Program-made: the position numbers and the translations under genes
In this document: positions 56,288 to 64,000 of the stretch, in pieces
Layout of the letters: every line of letters begins with the position of its first letter
How positions within the stretch are numbered: position 1 is the first letter of the stretch
Assembly (NCBI RefSeq): GCF_000696185.1
Contig: NZ_KK853997.1
Coordinates: 2,822,638 to 2,886,637, forward strand
Origin: Kitasatospora cheerisanensis KCTC 2395
GTDB lineage: Bacteria; Actinomycetota; Actinomycetes; Streptomycetales; Streptomycetaceae
DNA: 64,000 nt
Reading direction: 5' to 3'
Notes under the pieces: generated by a model
Database searches by the model: none
What the model was told of the DNA's origin: nothing
What the model saw: the letters and a program-made list of their open reading frames with translations, nothing else

Positions 56288-56950
56288 TCAGTCGGTGAAC
56301 GAGTTCTTCCGGGTCGAGATGATCTGGTCGACCAGGCCGTACTCCAGCGCCTCTTCGGCGGTCAGGATCTTGTCGCGCTCGATGTCCTCGCGGACCTGCT
56401 CGACCTCCTTGTTGGAGTGCTTGGCCAGCATGTTCTCCAGCTGCTCGCGCATCCGGAAGATCTCCTTGGCCTGGATCTCCAGGTCCGACACCTGGCCGCG
56501 GCCGGTCTCGGTGTACGGCTGGTGGATCAGCACCCGGGCGTTCGGCAGCGCCATCCGCTTGCCGGGGGTGCCGGCGGCCAGGATGACCGCGGCGGCCGAG
56601 GCGGCCTGGCCCATGCAGACCGTCTGGATGTCCGGCTTCACGAACTGCATGGTGTCGTAGATCGCGGTCAGCGCGGTGAACGAGCCGCCCGGGGAGTTGA
56701 TGTAGACCGAGATGTCGCGGTCCGGGTCCATCGACTCCAGGCAGATCAGCTGCGCCATGATGTCGTTCGCGGAGACGTCGTCCACCTGCGAGCCGAGGAA
56801 GATGATGCGCTCCTCGAACAGCTTGGCGTACGGGTCGTACTCGCGGATGCCCTGCGAGGTGCGCTCGACGAACCGCGGGACGATGTAGCGGCCCTCGGCC
56901 CGCATGTCCTCCAGGCGGGCCTTGGCACCGGACAGGCTGGGGATGTTCAT
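56288..56950 (-). CDS. clpP2: ATP-dependent Clp protease proteolytic subunit ClpP2
   Basis: Serine protease subunit of the mixed ClpP1/ClpP2 barrel. The 220-residue product has the catalytic Ser in [13 protein letters not shown], His in [14 protein letters not shown] and Asp in the [11 protein letters not shown] region, and an N-terminal stretch ([20 protein letters not shown]) of the kind that is processed. It lies 44 bases after clpP1, the known bicistronic arrangement of streptomycetes. Confidence 0.96.
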   Translation of the reverse strand: MNIPSLSGAKARLEDMRAEGRYIVPRFVERTSQGIREYDPYAKLFEERIIFLGSQVDDVSANDIMAQLICLESMDPDRDISVYINSPGGSFTALTAIYDTMQFVKPDIQTVCMGQAASAAAVILAAGTPGKRMALPNARVLIHQPYTETGRGQVSDLEIQAKEIFRMREQLENMLAKHSNKEVEQVREDIERDKILTAEEALEYGLVDQIISTRKNSFTD

Positions 56951-56994
56951 GTTCTCTGGTCCTCCGAAGCGTGCGGTCTGGGTTCCGATGCCGG

Positions 56995-57645
56995 TCAGCC
57001 GGCCAGGCCGGCGCCGGTGCCGCCGCCGCCGGGGACGTCCGCGGCGCTGTGCATGATGTCGTCGATCAGGCCGTACGCCTTGGCCTCCTCCGGCGTGAAC
57101 CAGCGGTCACGGTCGGAGTCCGCGGTGATCTGCTCGAAGGACTGGCCGCTGTGGTGGGCGATCAGCTCCGACATCCGCTTCTTGGTGCGCAGCAGCTGCT
57201 CGGCCTGGATCCGGATGTCGGTGGCGGAGCCGCCGAGGCCCGCGGAGGGCTGGTGCATCAGGATGTTGGCGTTCGGCAGCGAGAAGCGCTTGCCCTTGGC
57301 GCCCGCGGTCAGCAGGAACTGGCCCATCGAGGCCGCCATGCCCATCGCGATGGTGACCACGTCGTTCTTGATGTACTGCATGGTGTCGTAGATCGCCATG
57401 CCCGCCGAGATGGATCCACCCGGGGAGTTGATGTAGAGGTAGATGTCCTTCTCGGGGTCCGCCGCGAGCAGCAGGAGCTGGGCGGTGATCTTGTTGGCGA
57501 TGTCGTCGTCGACCTGCTGGCCGAGGAAGATGATGCGCTCGTTGAGCAGCCGGTTGTAGACCTGGTCGCCCAGGCCGCCGCCCACGTCGCCGCCGGCGGC
57601 GTGCGGTGCCATCGGGCCAGGCATCTGCATCTGCGGGAACGTCAC
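56995..57645 (-). CDS. clpP1: ATP-dependent Clp protease proteolytic subunit ClpP1
   Basis: Serine protease subunit; in Streptomyces loss of ClpP1 affects differentiation. The 216-residue product has the catalytic Ser in [13 protein letters not shown], His in [12 protein letters not shown] and the Asp in [16 protein letters not shown]. The GTG start gives a Met/Pro-rich N terminus ([19 protein letters not shown]); internal Met starts would remove part of it. A ClgR-type operator lies 90-103 bases upstream. Confidence 0.96.
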   Translation of the reverse strand: MTFPQMQMPGPMAPHAAGGDVGGGLGDQVYNRLLNERIIFLGQQVDDDIANKITAQLLLLAADPEKDIYLYINSPGGSISAGMAIYDTMQYIKNDVVTIAMGMAASMGQFLLTAGAKGKRFSLPNANILMHQPSAGLGGSATDIRIQAEQLLRTKKRMSELIAHHSGQSFEQITADSDRDRWFTPEEAKAYGLIDDIMHSAADVPGGGGTGAGLAG

Positions 57646-57734
57646 TTAGCCACCTGCTCAGTCGATCTGCGTGTGTGTCGCTGTCCACCGACCCTAACGC
57701 GCAGGCCCCGCCGCTGAATCCCCCACGCAGAACT

Positions 57735-57748
57735 GTTCGCTGTGAGCG
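57735..57748. promoter_or_regulatory. ClgR-type operator upstream of clpP1P2
   Basis: GTTCGC-TGTGA-GCG matches the GTTCGC-N5-GCG element described for the Clp regulator ClgR in Streptomyces. It is the only such match I see between tig and clpP1 and sits where a promoter should be. Confidence 0.7.
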
Positions 57749-57769
57749 CAGGGTGAGCAGGCCGAACGA

Positions 57770-57809
57770 GGAACGGGCCCGGGCACCGTGCGGTGCCCGG
57801 GCCCGTTCC
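57770..57809 (-). terminator. tig terminator
   Basis: GGAACGGGCCCGGGCACC (57770-57787) pairs perfectly over 18 bp with GGTGCCCGGGCCCGTTCC (57792-57809); it separates tig from the clpP1P2 promoter. Confidence 0.9.
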
Positions 57810-57848
57810 CGGTCTGACGCCCCGTCGGAATCCCGACGGTCAGGAGGC

Positions 57849-59246
57849 TCAGGCCTCCTTGGTCTCCTCGGCGGCGGCCTCGTCGGCGACGGCCTCCGCC
57901 GCGGCCTCCTCGGTGGCCTCCTCGTCGTCCTCGAACGAGACGACCTCACCGTTGGTGTCGGTGACCTTGGCGGCCTCGACGACCAGGGCCAGCGCCTTGC
58001 CGCGGGCGACCTCGCCGACCAGCAGCTGCACCTGGCCGCCCTGGACGACCTGCTGGGCGAACTGGTCCGGGGTCAGGCCGGAGCCGGCGGCGCGACGGAT
58101 GAGGTGCTCGGTGAGCTCCTCCTGGTTGACGCCCAGCTCCTCGTTCTTGACGATCTGGTCCAGCACGAACTGGGTCTTGATGCCCTTCTTCGCCTGCTCC
58201 TCGGTCTCCTTCTCGAAGTCCTCGCGGGACTTGTCCTGGGAGGCGAGGTAGGTGTCGAGGTTCAGGCCCATCGGCTCCAGCTGGTGGTGCTCCAGGTTGT
58301 GCTTGCGGGTGCCGATCTCGTCCGCGAGCAGCTTCTCCGGGTAGTCCATCTCGACCCGGCTGAGCAGCTCGTCGAGGACCTTCTCCTGGGCCTGGGTGGC
58401 CTGGTCGAACTCCTTCATCCGCTCGAGGCGCTTGCGCGAGTCGCCGCGCAGCTCCTCCAGGGTGTCGAACTCGCTCGCCAGCTGCGCGAACTCGTCGTCC
58501 AGCTCGGGGAGTTCCTTCTCCTGGACGGTGGTCACGGTGACGGTGACCTCGGAGTCCTTGCCGACCTGGGTGCCGCCCTTGAGGGTGGTGGTGAAGGTCT
58601 TGGACTCGCCGGCCGACAGGCCGACGACGGCCTCGTCGATGCCGTCCAGCAGACGGCCGGAGCCGATCTCGTAGCTCACGCCGGTGGCGGTGCCGTCCTC
58701 CGGCACCTCACCGTCGACCTTGGCCTCCAGGTCGATGACCACGACGTCGCCCTCGGCGGCGGCGCGCTCGACGTCCTTCACGGAGCTGAAGCGCTCGCGC
58801 AGCTGCTGCAGCGACTTCTCGATGTCCTCGTCGGTGACCTCGACCGGGTCCACCACGACGGCGATCTCGGCGAAGTCCGGCAGGGTGACCTCGGGGCGCA
58901 CGTCGACCTCGGCGGTGAACTTCAGGTCACCGCCGTCGACCAGGTTCTCGACACCGGCGATGTCCGTGATGTCGGGCTGGCCCAGCACGTCGATCTGGCC
59001 CTCGTCGACGGCCTGCGTGTAGAAGCGCGGAAGCGCGTCGTTGACGGCCTCCTCCAGCACAGCGCCCCGGCCGAAGCGCTGGTCGATGACCCGGTTCGGG
59101 ATCTTGCCCTTGCGGAAGCCCGGGACGGTGACCTGCTGGTTGATCTTCTTGTACGCCGCGTCGAGGCTGGGCTTGAGCTCCTCGAAGGGCACCTCGACGG
59201 TGAGTCGAACCCGGGTCGGGTTCAGAGTCTCGACGGCGCTCTTCAC
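57849..59246 (-). CDS. tig: Trigger factor, ribosome-associated chaperone
   Basis: Prolyl isomerase and chaperone that meets nascent chains at the exit tunnel. The 465-residue product has the ribosome-binding loop GFRKGKIP near residues 43-50, the FKBP-type domain ([32 protein letters not shown], about 155-240), and the helical C-terminal domain, ending in an acidic Glu/Ala tail. Start is a GTG ([15 protein letters not shown]) with GGAG upstream. It precedes clpP1P2 as in many bacteria but is insulated by a terminator. Confidence 0.97.
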   Translation of the reverse strand: MKSAVETLNPTRVRLTVEVPFEELKPSLDAAYKKINQQVTVPGFRKGKIPNRVIDQRFGRGAVLEEAVNDALPRFYTQAVDEGQIDVLGQPDITDIAGVENLVDGGDLKFTAEVDVRPEVTLPDFAEIAVVVDPVEVTDEDIEKSLQQLRERFSSVKDVERAAAEGDVVVIDLEAKVDGEVPEDGTATGVSYEIGSGRLLDGIDEAVVGLSAGESKTFTTTLKGGTQVGKDSEVTVTVTTVQEKELPELDDEFAQLASEFDTLEELRGDSRKRLERMKEFDQATQAQEKVLDELLSRVEMDYPEKLLADEIGTRKHNLEHHQLEPMGLNLDTYLASQDKSREDFEKETEEQAKKGIKTQFVLDQIVKNEELGVNQEELTEHLIRRAAGSGLTPDQFAQQVVQGGQVQLLVGEVARGKALALVVEAAKVTDTNGEVVSFEDDEEATEEAAAEAVADEAAAEETKEA

Positions 59247-59448
59247 GGTTGGGTCTCCTAGGGGGCTTGCGGTCAGGGCGATAGGCGGTTGGGGCTGAAA
59301 TGCTGTCCGTACTACCGCCAGCGGTCCATCCTACCGGTACCACGAAAGCGACTCTGCCCGGCACCGGGTCCTGGCCGGCGTGACCTTCAACGCCCGCGCC
59401 CCGCAACGACAACAGGGCCCCGCCCACCGACGAGACCCTGCCGCACGG

Positions 59449-59522
59449 TCGGGGTGACCGGATTCGAACCGACGGCCTTCCGCTCCCAAAGCGGACGCGC
59501 TACCAACCTGCGCCACACCCCG
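59449..59522 (-). tRNA. tRNA-Pro(TGG)
   Basis: A 74-base cloverleaf. Acceptor CGGGGTG pairs with CACCCCG, anticodon arm TCCGC-TTTGGGA-GCGGA with anticodon TGG, T arm with GGTTCGAATCC, discriminator A. CCA is not encoded. Confidence 0.97.
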
Positions 59523-59673
59523 TGGTGCCGAGCAGAAGAGTACACGTCGGCCCGCCTCCGACCGGGGCGATATCCGCGAGCCGACAACGCGGAAGGAGTG
59601 TGCAATCCACCGACCCGACCAGGTACGCTGATCGAGTCCCCGCCACCGCGGTACGCGGTGCGGGTACTCCTTT

Positions 59674-59747
59674 GCGGGTGTAGCTCAATGGTAGAGCCCC
59701 AGTCTTCCAAACTGGTCACGCGAGTTCGATTCTCGTCACCCGCTCCA
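59674..59747 (+). tRNA. tRNA-Gly(TCC), CCA encoded
   Basis: Acceptor GCGGGTG pairs with CACCCGC, D arm GCTCAATGGTAGAGC, anticodon loop CTTCCAA with anticodon TCC, T arm with GAGTTCGATTCTC, discriminator T followed by genomic CCA (59745-59747). Divergent from tRNA-Pro, with a strong hairpin just downstream. Confidence 0.97.
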
Positions 59748-59753
59748 CGCGGC

Positions 59754-59789
59754 CGACGGCCCCGACTGCCCATGCAGTCGGGGCCGTCG
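59754..59789 (+). terminator. tRNA-Gly terminator
   Basis: A 16-bp perfect stem (59754-59769 with 59774-59789) closing CCAT, 7 bases after the tRNA CCA. Confidence 0.9.
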
Positions 59790-59825
59790 CCGTTCCCGGC
59801 CTCCGGGCCCGCCGCCCGGGCAGCC

Positions 59826-59862
59826 CGAAGGCCCCGGACAGCGGGGCTGTCCGGGGCCTTCG
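59826..59862. terminator. Terminator of the M23 hydrolase gene
   Basis: A 17-bp perfect stem (59826-59842 with 59846-59862) with loop GGG, 15 bases after the stop of the minus-strand hydrolase gene; symmetric enough to work in both directions. Confidence 0.85.
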
Positions 59863-59877
59863 AGGGGTGGGCGACGA

Positions 59878-60871
59878 TCAGACGTTGACGCCGTGGGCCG
59901 CCAGGTAGGCGACCGGGTCGATGTCGGAGCCGTAGTCCGGGGTGGTGCGGATCTCGAAGTGCAGGTGCGGGCCGGTCACGTTGCCGGTCGCGCCGGAGAG
60001 ACCGATCTGCTGACCCGCCGTCACGGACTGGCCGGCCGAGACGGAGATCGAGGAGAGGTGCGCGTACTGGGCGTACTTGCCGTCGGCCAGCTTGATGACG
60101 ACCTGGTTGCCGTAGGCGCCGCCGTTGCCGGCGGAGACCACGGTGCCGGCGGCGACGGCCTTGAGGCTGGTGCCGGTGGCGACCGGGAAGTCGATGCCGG
60201 TGTGGTAACCGCTGGACCAGTTGGAGCCGGCCACCTTGTAACCGGTGGTGACCTTGCCCGGCGCCGGGGCGACGTAGGCGGAGGAGCTGGTGCTCGCCGC
60301 GGCCGTCGTGGTGGCGGCGGTGGTGGTGGAGGCCTTCGGGGCCGCCTGCTGGGTCTTGGCGGTGCCGGTGGTGGCCGTCTTGGCGGTGGTCGACTTGGTG
60401 GTGTCGGCCTGCTTCGGGCGGCCTTCGGCGCGGCGGCCTTGGCGGCGGTGTCCGAGGAGGTGGACGCGGCCGGGGCCTTGGCGGCGGGGCGGCGGCCTGG
60501 CCGTTGACGGTCAGGTGCTGGCCCGGGTAGATGAGGTTGGGGTTGCCGCCGACCACGGAACGGTTGTCCTGGTACAGCTTCTCCCAGCCGCCGTCGACGT
60601 GCTGGGCGTCGGCGATCTTGGACAGGGTGTCGCCGGCGGCGACCCGGTAGCTGTGCGCGGCGGCGCGCTGGGCGCCGTCGGTGTGGTCGGCGACCGGCTT
60701 GGCGTCCACCGAGACGTTGGACCACTGCTGGGCGCCGCCCTGGTGGTCGGTGGTGTGCGCGGACGCGGCGGTGACCGGGAGGCCGACCGCGGCGCCGGCC
60801 ACGCCGGTGGCGATGGCGATCCGGACGATGGTGGTCAGGCGCGGCTTGCGGTGCTTGCCCTGAGCGGACAT
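59878..60871 (-). pseudogene. LysM and M23 peptidase cell-wall hydrolase, frameshifted at two sites (probable sequence errors)
   Basis: With two bases restored, a 331-residue secreted endopeptidase that cuts peptide crosslinks in peptidoglycan. Signal peptide with core IATGVAGAAVGLPVTAASA to about residue 38; LysM (SYRVAAGDTLSKIADAQH to GQHLTVNG, about 70-122); an Ala/Thr/Lys linker; and a C-terminal M23 domain with YHTGIDF (HxxxD) and GPHLHFEI (HxH), the zinc ligands. Shifts are at 60486-60489 (G4) and 60416-60418 (G3); adding one base at each gives a continuous frame. The start (MSAQGKHRKPRL) lies 17 bases after a ydaO riboswitch, typical for this gene class in streptomycetes. Confidence 0.9.
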
Positions 60872-60887
60872 GGAGCATTCCTCTCCG

Positions 60888-61059
60888 ACGCCTGCGAGGT
60901 GAGCTGTCGGGTTCGGGCGAGAGTTGCCCGGCCGCAGAACTGCGGCTTCACCCCAAGCCGTTCCCGGCGTGTCCCGGGCCCGGCGTCCTACCTGTGGTTC
61001 CCCCGCTCCTGCCGTGGCGTGGTATCTGGTCGGCACCGGACGACGGCAGGACTAGGCGT
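60888..61059 (-). ncRNA. ydaO/yuaA (cyclic di-AMP) riboswitch
   Basis: The minus-strand leader shows the conserved blocks of this riboswitch: CGGGGGAACC (about 61013), TTGGGGTGAAGCC (60956-60944), and the 3' block CGAACCCGACAGCTCACCTC (60915-60896) continuing to GCAGGCGT. The end stem P1 is ACGCCT (61059-61054) with AGGCGT (60893-60888). Cyclic di-AMP binding turns such genes off in Streptomyces. GGAGAGGA of the ribosome-binding site lies directly after P1. Confidence 0.9.
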
Positions 61060-61400
61060 TCCGTCAGGTGGCCCGCCCGGACCATGGCCGGGCTGCGGAG
61101 GAAGCAAAACCCACGGCTCGCGAAGCTGGCAAACGCCGATCGGCCCCGTTCCCAAGATCGGGAAGGGGCTGACGGTCCACCAGGTCACGCTGCGCCCACC
61201 GGCTCGCTGCGGTGTGCGTACGGGATCATGACGGTGCGCCTACGAACCCCGCACGGTGGGCGACTTCGGCCACCGTGCGCGTTCGGGCGCGGACCTGGCG
61301 TGACCTTGCGGGTGACCCTGGTCACCCGCGGGCAGGCCGAATGGACGGTGCGAGGGAGCCTCCCGCCCGTCGTGGCGTGCCGCCGGGAGCCGACGGGGCG
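61060..61400. other. Region between the riboswitch and the small membrane gene
   Basis: No gene supported. It should contain the promoter of the M23 hydrolase transcript and, near 61308-61329, a terminator for the small membrane gene upstream. An imperfect hairpin built on CCCCGTTCCC and GGGAAGGGG lies near 61146-61170. Confidence 0.4.
61308..61329 (-). terminator. Hairpin after the small membrane gene
   Basis: GCGGGTGAC (61308-61316) pairs with GTCACCCGC (61321-61329), 71 bases after the stop. Confidence 0.5.
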
Positions 61401-61595
61401 TCAGCCCGCGATCGACGCGATGGCCTTGGACACCGAGGTGAGGAACTGCTGGATCGGACCGGCCATGGTCGACTGGCTGAGCATGAAGCCGAACAGGGCG
61501 GCGACGATGGCGTGCCCGGTCTTCAGCTGCTTGTTGCGAATGAAGATCGCGACGATGATGCCGAACAGGACAAGCGCGGAGACGGAGAAGGCCAC
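61401..61595 (-). CDS. Small membrane protein, two hydrophobic segments
   Basis: A 64-residue protein from a GTG: AFSVSALVLFGIIVAIFIRN (about 2-21), a short basic turn KQLKTGH, then AIVAALFGFMLSQSTMAG and a polar end (QQFLTSVSKAIASIAG). The size and topology recall holin-like or conserved streptomycete small membrane proteins, but no function can be given. GGAAGTGAG precedes the start. It stands alone between the riboswitch region and the SpoIIE-type gene. Confidence 0.7.
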   Translation of the reverse strand: MAFSVSALVLFGIIVAIFIRNKQLKTGHAIVAALFGFMLSQSTMAGPIQQFLTSVSKAIASIAG

Positions 61596-61982
61596 CGGGA
61601 CTCACTTCCTCGATTCGTGGCGGGGGTTCGGGTGGAAACCGTCGATGGCTCCCAGGCGGAAACCGGCCCCTGCCCCCCGTGTCCCCACCACTCCATCCGG
61701 ACTCAGTGTGGTCGCTCGTGCGGACTGCGTAAAGGACTTGCCCGGTTGCCCGGGCCCCCAACCCGCCTGGTAGGACTGATTTTCGCCGACCGCGACGATA
61801 GCAACCGGGTTCTGACGACCCGTCGGCGGGCAGTGCTCCGCCCCGGCTCGCGCGGCAAACCGGCAGGCAGATCCGGGAGCGGCCCACGAGCCGGGCGGCG
61901 CGCCGGAATTGGCCGAAGATCAACGCCCGGGTTTGACACTCCGTGGGCACTCCGCGCTCACCGCGCCTGCGCACGGCGGGGT
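61596..61982. other. Intergenic region, no gene seen
   Basis: 387 bases between the small membrane gene and the SpoIIE-type phosphatase gene, both on the minus strand. A TTGACA at 61933-61938 on the plus strand leads to no gene. Promoter elements for the small membrane gene are expected here but none is clear. Confidence 0.4.
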
Positions 61983-63194
61983 TCAGCGGCGCCAGACCAG
62001 CAGCACCGCTCGGTCGTCGTTGACGTGCTTGGCGACGGTGTCGATCAGCCGGACCGCGGCGCCGGCCCGGATCGGCCCCGGGGCGGCGGCGATCAGCCGG
62101 TCGGCCTCGCCCATCAGCCGGTCCATGCCCTCGGCGAGGTCGCGGCCGGGGATCTCCACCATGCCGTCGGTGCACAGCATCAGCACGTCCCCGGGGCCGA
62201 GCACGCCGCGCACCCCTTCGAACTTGGCCTCGTCGTAGACGCCGAGCAGCGGGCCCTCGGCCTCCTTGACCTCCCAGTGCCCGGCGCCGGCGAGCCGGTG
62301 CATGCCGGGCAGGTGCCCGGCGGAGAGCAGTTCGTACTCGCCGGTGTCCAGGTCGACCACCAGGTGGACGGCGGTGGCGAAGCCCTCCGCCCAGTCCTGG
62401 CGCAGCAGGTAGCCGTTGGCGGCGGGCAGGAAGTCGTGGGCGGGCAGCGAGCCGAGCAGTCCGCCGAAGGCGCCGGAGAGCAGCAGGGCGCGGCTGCCGG
62501 CGTCCATGCCCTTGCCGGAGACGTCGGCGAGGACGGCTTCGAGCATCCGGCCGCCGGGGCCGGTGCGGGCGGCGACCATGAAGTCGCCGGAGAAGGACTG
62601 GCCGCCGGCCGGGCGCAGCGCGGTGTCGGTGTGCCAGCCGTCGGGCAGCCGCGGGACGCGGCCCTGGACCCGGATCCGCTCGCGCAGGTCGAACAGCATG
62701 GTGGAGCCGCCGCGCCAGGGCACGCCGATCCGGCGGCGGAACTGGGCGACCAGCAGTCCGGCGACGCCGACCGCGCCGACCACCAGCGCGGATCCGGGGG
62801 TGACGCCGTGCGTGTAGGCCTCGGGCGTGGCGCTGGCGACGCGCTCCCCGGTGTGCACCAGGGACTCGGTGACCAGCCCGGCGACCGCGACGGCGTACAG
62901 CAGCACCAGGGTGCCGGGGCGCAGCAGCAGCGCGCCGGCCAGCACCGGCAGCACCAGGGCGGTGGGCGGGGCCCAGTCCGGCAGCAGGATGTTCAGCAGC
63001 ACCAGGACGGGCACCGCGAGGGCGAGCGCGGCGAACGCCCACCAGTCGGCGCCGTCGCCGCGGAAGTAGTCGACCCCGGTGCGGCGCAGCCTGCGCCGGG
63101 CCCGGTACAGCGCCGCGCGCAGCCGGGCCGTCACGGGCTCGCGGGACGGTCCGCCGTCCCGGCCCGTCGCACTGGGACGCGCGCTGCCGGCCAT
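61983..63194 (-). CDS. Membrane-anchored SpoIIE/PP2C-type serine phosphatase
   Basis: A 403-residue protein. About four membrane helices lie in residues 45-170 (WWAFAALALAVPVLVLLNILL, LVLPVLAGALLLRPGTLVLL, GSALVVGAVGVAGLLVAQF); the C-terminal PP2C-type domain has metal-binding Asp in VLADVSGKGMDAG near residue 225 and in LMLCTDGMVE near 345, plus LSAGHLPGMHRL. Such phosphatases usually act on anti-sigma-factor antagonists; no partner gene is visible here. The ATG (MAGSARPSATGRDGG) is favoured over longer frames that overlap the acetyltransferase gene. Divergent from that gene. Confidence 0.88.
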   Translation of the reverse strand: MAGSARPSATGRDGGPSREPVTARLRAALYRARRRLRRTGVDYFRGDGADWWAFAALALAVPVLVLLNILLPDWAPPTALVLPVLAGALLLRPGTLVLLYAVAVAGLVTESLVHTGERVASATPEAYTHGVTPGSALVVGAVGVAGLLVAQFRRRIGVPWRGGSTMLFDLRERIRVQGRVPRLPDGWHTDTALRPAGGQSFSGDFMVAARTGPGGRMLEAVLADVSGKGMDAGSRALLLSGAFGGLLGSLPAHDFLPAANGYLLRQDWAEGFATAVHLVVDLDTGEYELLSAGHLPGMHRLAGAGHWEVKEAEGPLLGVYDEAKFEGVRGVLGPGDVLMLCTDGMVEIPGRDLAEGMDRLMGEADRLIAAAPGPIRAGAAVRLIDTVAKHVNDDRAVLLVWRR

Positions 63195-63366
63195 GGGGAC
63201 CGACCTTATCCACCGTCGGTGCGCGCGTCGACGGCCCGGGTGGCACCGAGTGCAACGAAGTCGGCACGCTCCGGTGGGTTTCGGCCGCGCGCGCCGGATC
63301 CGGGGGCGCGCCGGGGGCGCGACAAATCGGTCGCGCGGGCCCGGACCGGGTGATAGGCAGGGCCTC

Positions 63367-64000
63367 ATGACGATTCGACACCCCGAGCTGACCGTACGGA
63401 CGTTGCGCGCCGAGGAGTGGGACACCTGGTACGACGTGCTGGACGTGGCCTTCGGCGGGGGCGGGGAGGCGCCCGAGGAGCGGGCGCTGTGGCACGAGTT
63501 GACGGAGGTCGGGCGTTCGCTGGCGGTCTGCGAGGGCGAGCGGATCATCGGCACCGCCGGGGCGGTCGGCTTCCGGCTGGTGGTGCCGGGCGGCGCGGTG
63601 CTCCCGGCGGCGGGCGTGACGATGGTGGGCGTGCTGCCCACCCACCGGCGGCGGGGCGTGCTGACCGCCCTGATGCGCCGTCAGCTGGACGACGTGCGCG
63701 CGGCCGGCGAGTGCCTGGCGGTGCTGACGGCCTCCGAGCCGCCGATCTACGGCCGGTTCGGCTACGGGCAGGCCACCCGCAAGGCGGTGGTGTCGATGGC
63801 CCGCGGCCGGGTGAAGGTGCACACCCCGGAGCAGCGCGGCGAGTTGGTGCTGCGGCTGGCCGATCCGGTGGCCGAGCTGGGCCGCTGCGAGGAGCTGTAC
63901 GCCCGCCTGGCGACCCGCCGTCCGGGCACCCTGGTGCGGCAGCCCGGCTGGGAGAAGGTCCCGGTGCTGGACGCGCCGGGCTCCCGCGGCGGCTTCTCCC
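63367..64000 (+). CDS. GNAT (Eis-like) acetyltransferase, cut by the window end
   Basis: At least 211 residues, open to the last base. It begins MTIRHPELTVRTLRAEEWDT, has the acetyl-CoA-binding pattern GVTMVGVLPTHRRRGVLTAL near residues 82-101, and YGRFGYG near 136, the combination typical of Eis/DUF4081-like acetyltransferases that modify amines, including some aminoglycosides. The substrate cannot be inferred. A GGCAGGG stretch precedes the ATG. The C-terminal half lies beyond the window. Confidence 0.85.
   Translation, partial: MTIRHPELTVRTLRAEEWDTWYDVLDVAFGGGGEAPEERALWHELTEVGRSLAVCEGERIIGTAGAVGFRLVVPGGAVLPAAGVTMVGVLPTHRRRGVLTALMRRQLDDVRAAGECLAVLTASEPPIYGRFGYGQATRKAVVSMARGRVKVHTPEQRGELVLRLADPVAELGRCEELYARLATRRPGTLVRQPGWEKVPVLDAPGSRGGFS

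Noticed and set aside
61933..61938. TTGACA on the plus strand as a promoter
   Set aside because: No plausible -10 at the right spacing and no plus-strand gene follows before the acetyltransferase 1.4 kb away.

Overview
This is a very GC-rich chromosomal segment from a Streptomycetaceae actinomycete (Streptomyces or Kitasatospora). The order lepA, rpsT, holA, comEC/comEA, leuS, rsfS, nadD, proA/proB, obg, rpmA/rplU, rne, rodA-pbp2-mreDCB, ndk, folC, valS, clpX, clpP2/clpP1, tig is the conserved core order known from Streptomyces chromosomes. I see no insertion sequence, phage, CRISPR array, rRNA or biosynthetic cluster. The window is almost all housekeeping DNA; the interest lies in its RNA-level regulation, a few lineage-specific genes and its sequence quality.

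Layout. 1-5.5 kb: lepA, a small ABM-domain gene, rpsT, a membrane protein, holA and a small acidic protein. 5.6-11.7 kb: comEC, comEA, degV and a membrane/coiled-coil protein; two DnaA-box matches lie between comEA and degV. 12-17.3 kb: leuS behind a complete transcription attenuator with a Leu-rich leader peptide, a TPR-type regulator, and three identical tRNA-Ala(GGC) genes. 17.4-22.3 kb: phosphoglycerate-mutase-like phosphatase, rsfS, LytR-type envelope protein, nadD and two small membrane proteins. 22.6-28.6 kb: M48 protease, two related membrane proteins, proA and proB. 28.7-38.6 kb: obg, rpmA, rplU, RNase E/G, and the DUF2344/radical-SAM pair that encloses a strikingly Trp-rich protein. 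38.7-44.9 kb: the mreBCD-pbp2-rodA cell-shape operon. 45-52.7 kb: ndk, DUF4233, folC and valS, with a secreted GH18 chitinase and one unknown gene set between folC and valS. 52.8-59.2 kb: two Pro/Gly-rich membrane proteins, then clpX, clpP2, clpP1 and tig. 59.4-64 kb: tRNA-Pro, tRNA-Gly, a LysM/M23 cell-wall hydrolase behind a ydaO (c-di-AMP) riboswitch, a small membrane protein, a SpoIIE-type phosphatase and the start of a GNAT acetyltransferase.

Together the genes cover translation and its quality control (LepA, S20, L21, L27, LeuRS, ValRS, RsfS, Obg, trigger factor, ClpXP), RNA turnover (RNase E/G), NAD, folate, proline and nucleotide metabolism, and spore/cell-wall morphogenesis (MreBCD, PBP2, RodA, LytR-type protein, M23 hydrolase).

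Sequence caution. Four genes that should be intact (LytR-type protein, proA, rne, M23 hydrolase) carry six single-base frameshifts. Five are repaired by adding one G/C to a run of 3-5 identical bases and the sixth (proA) by adding one G/C in a GC-only stretch. This looks like systematic under-calling rather than biology.
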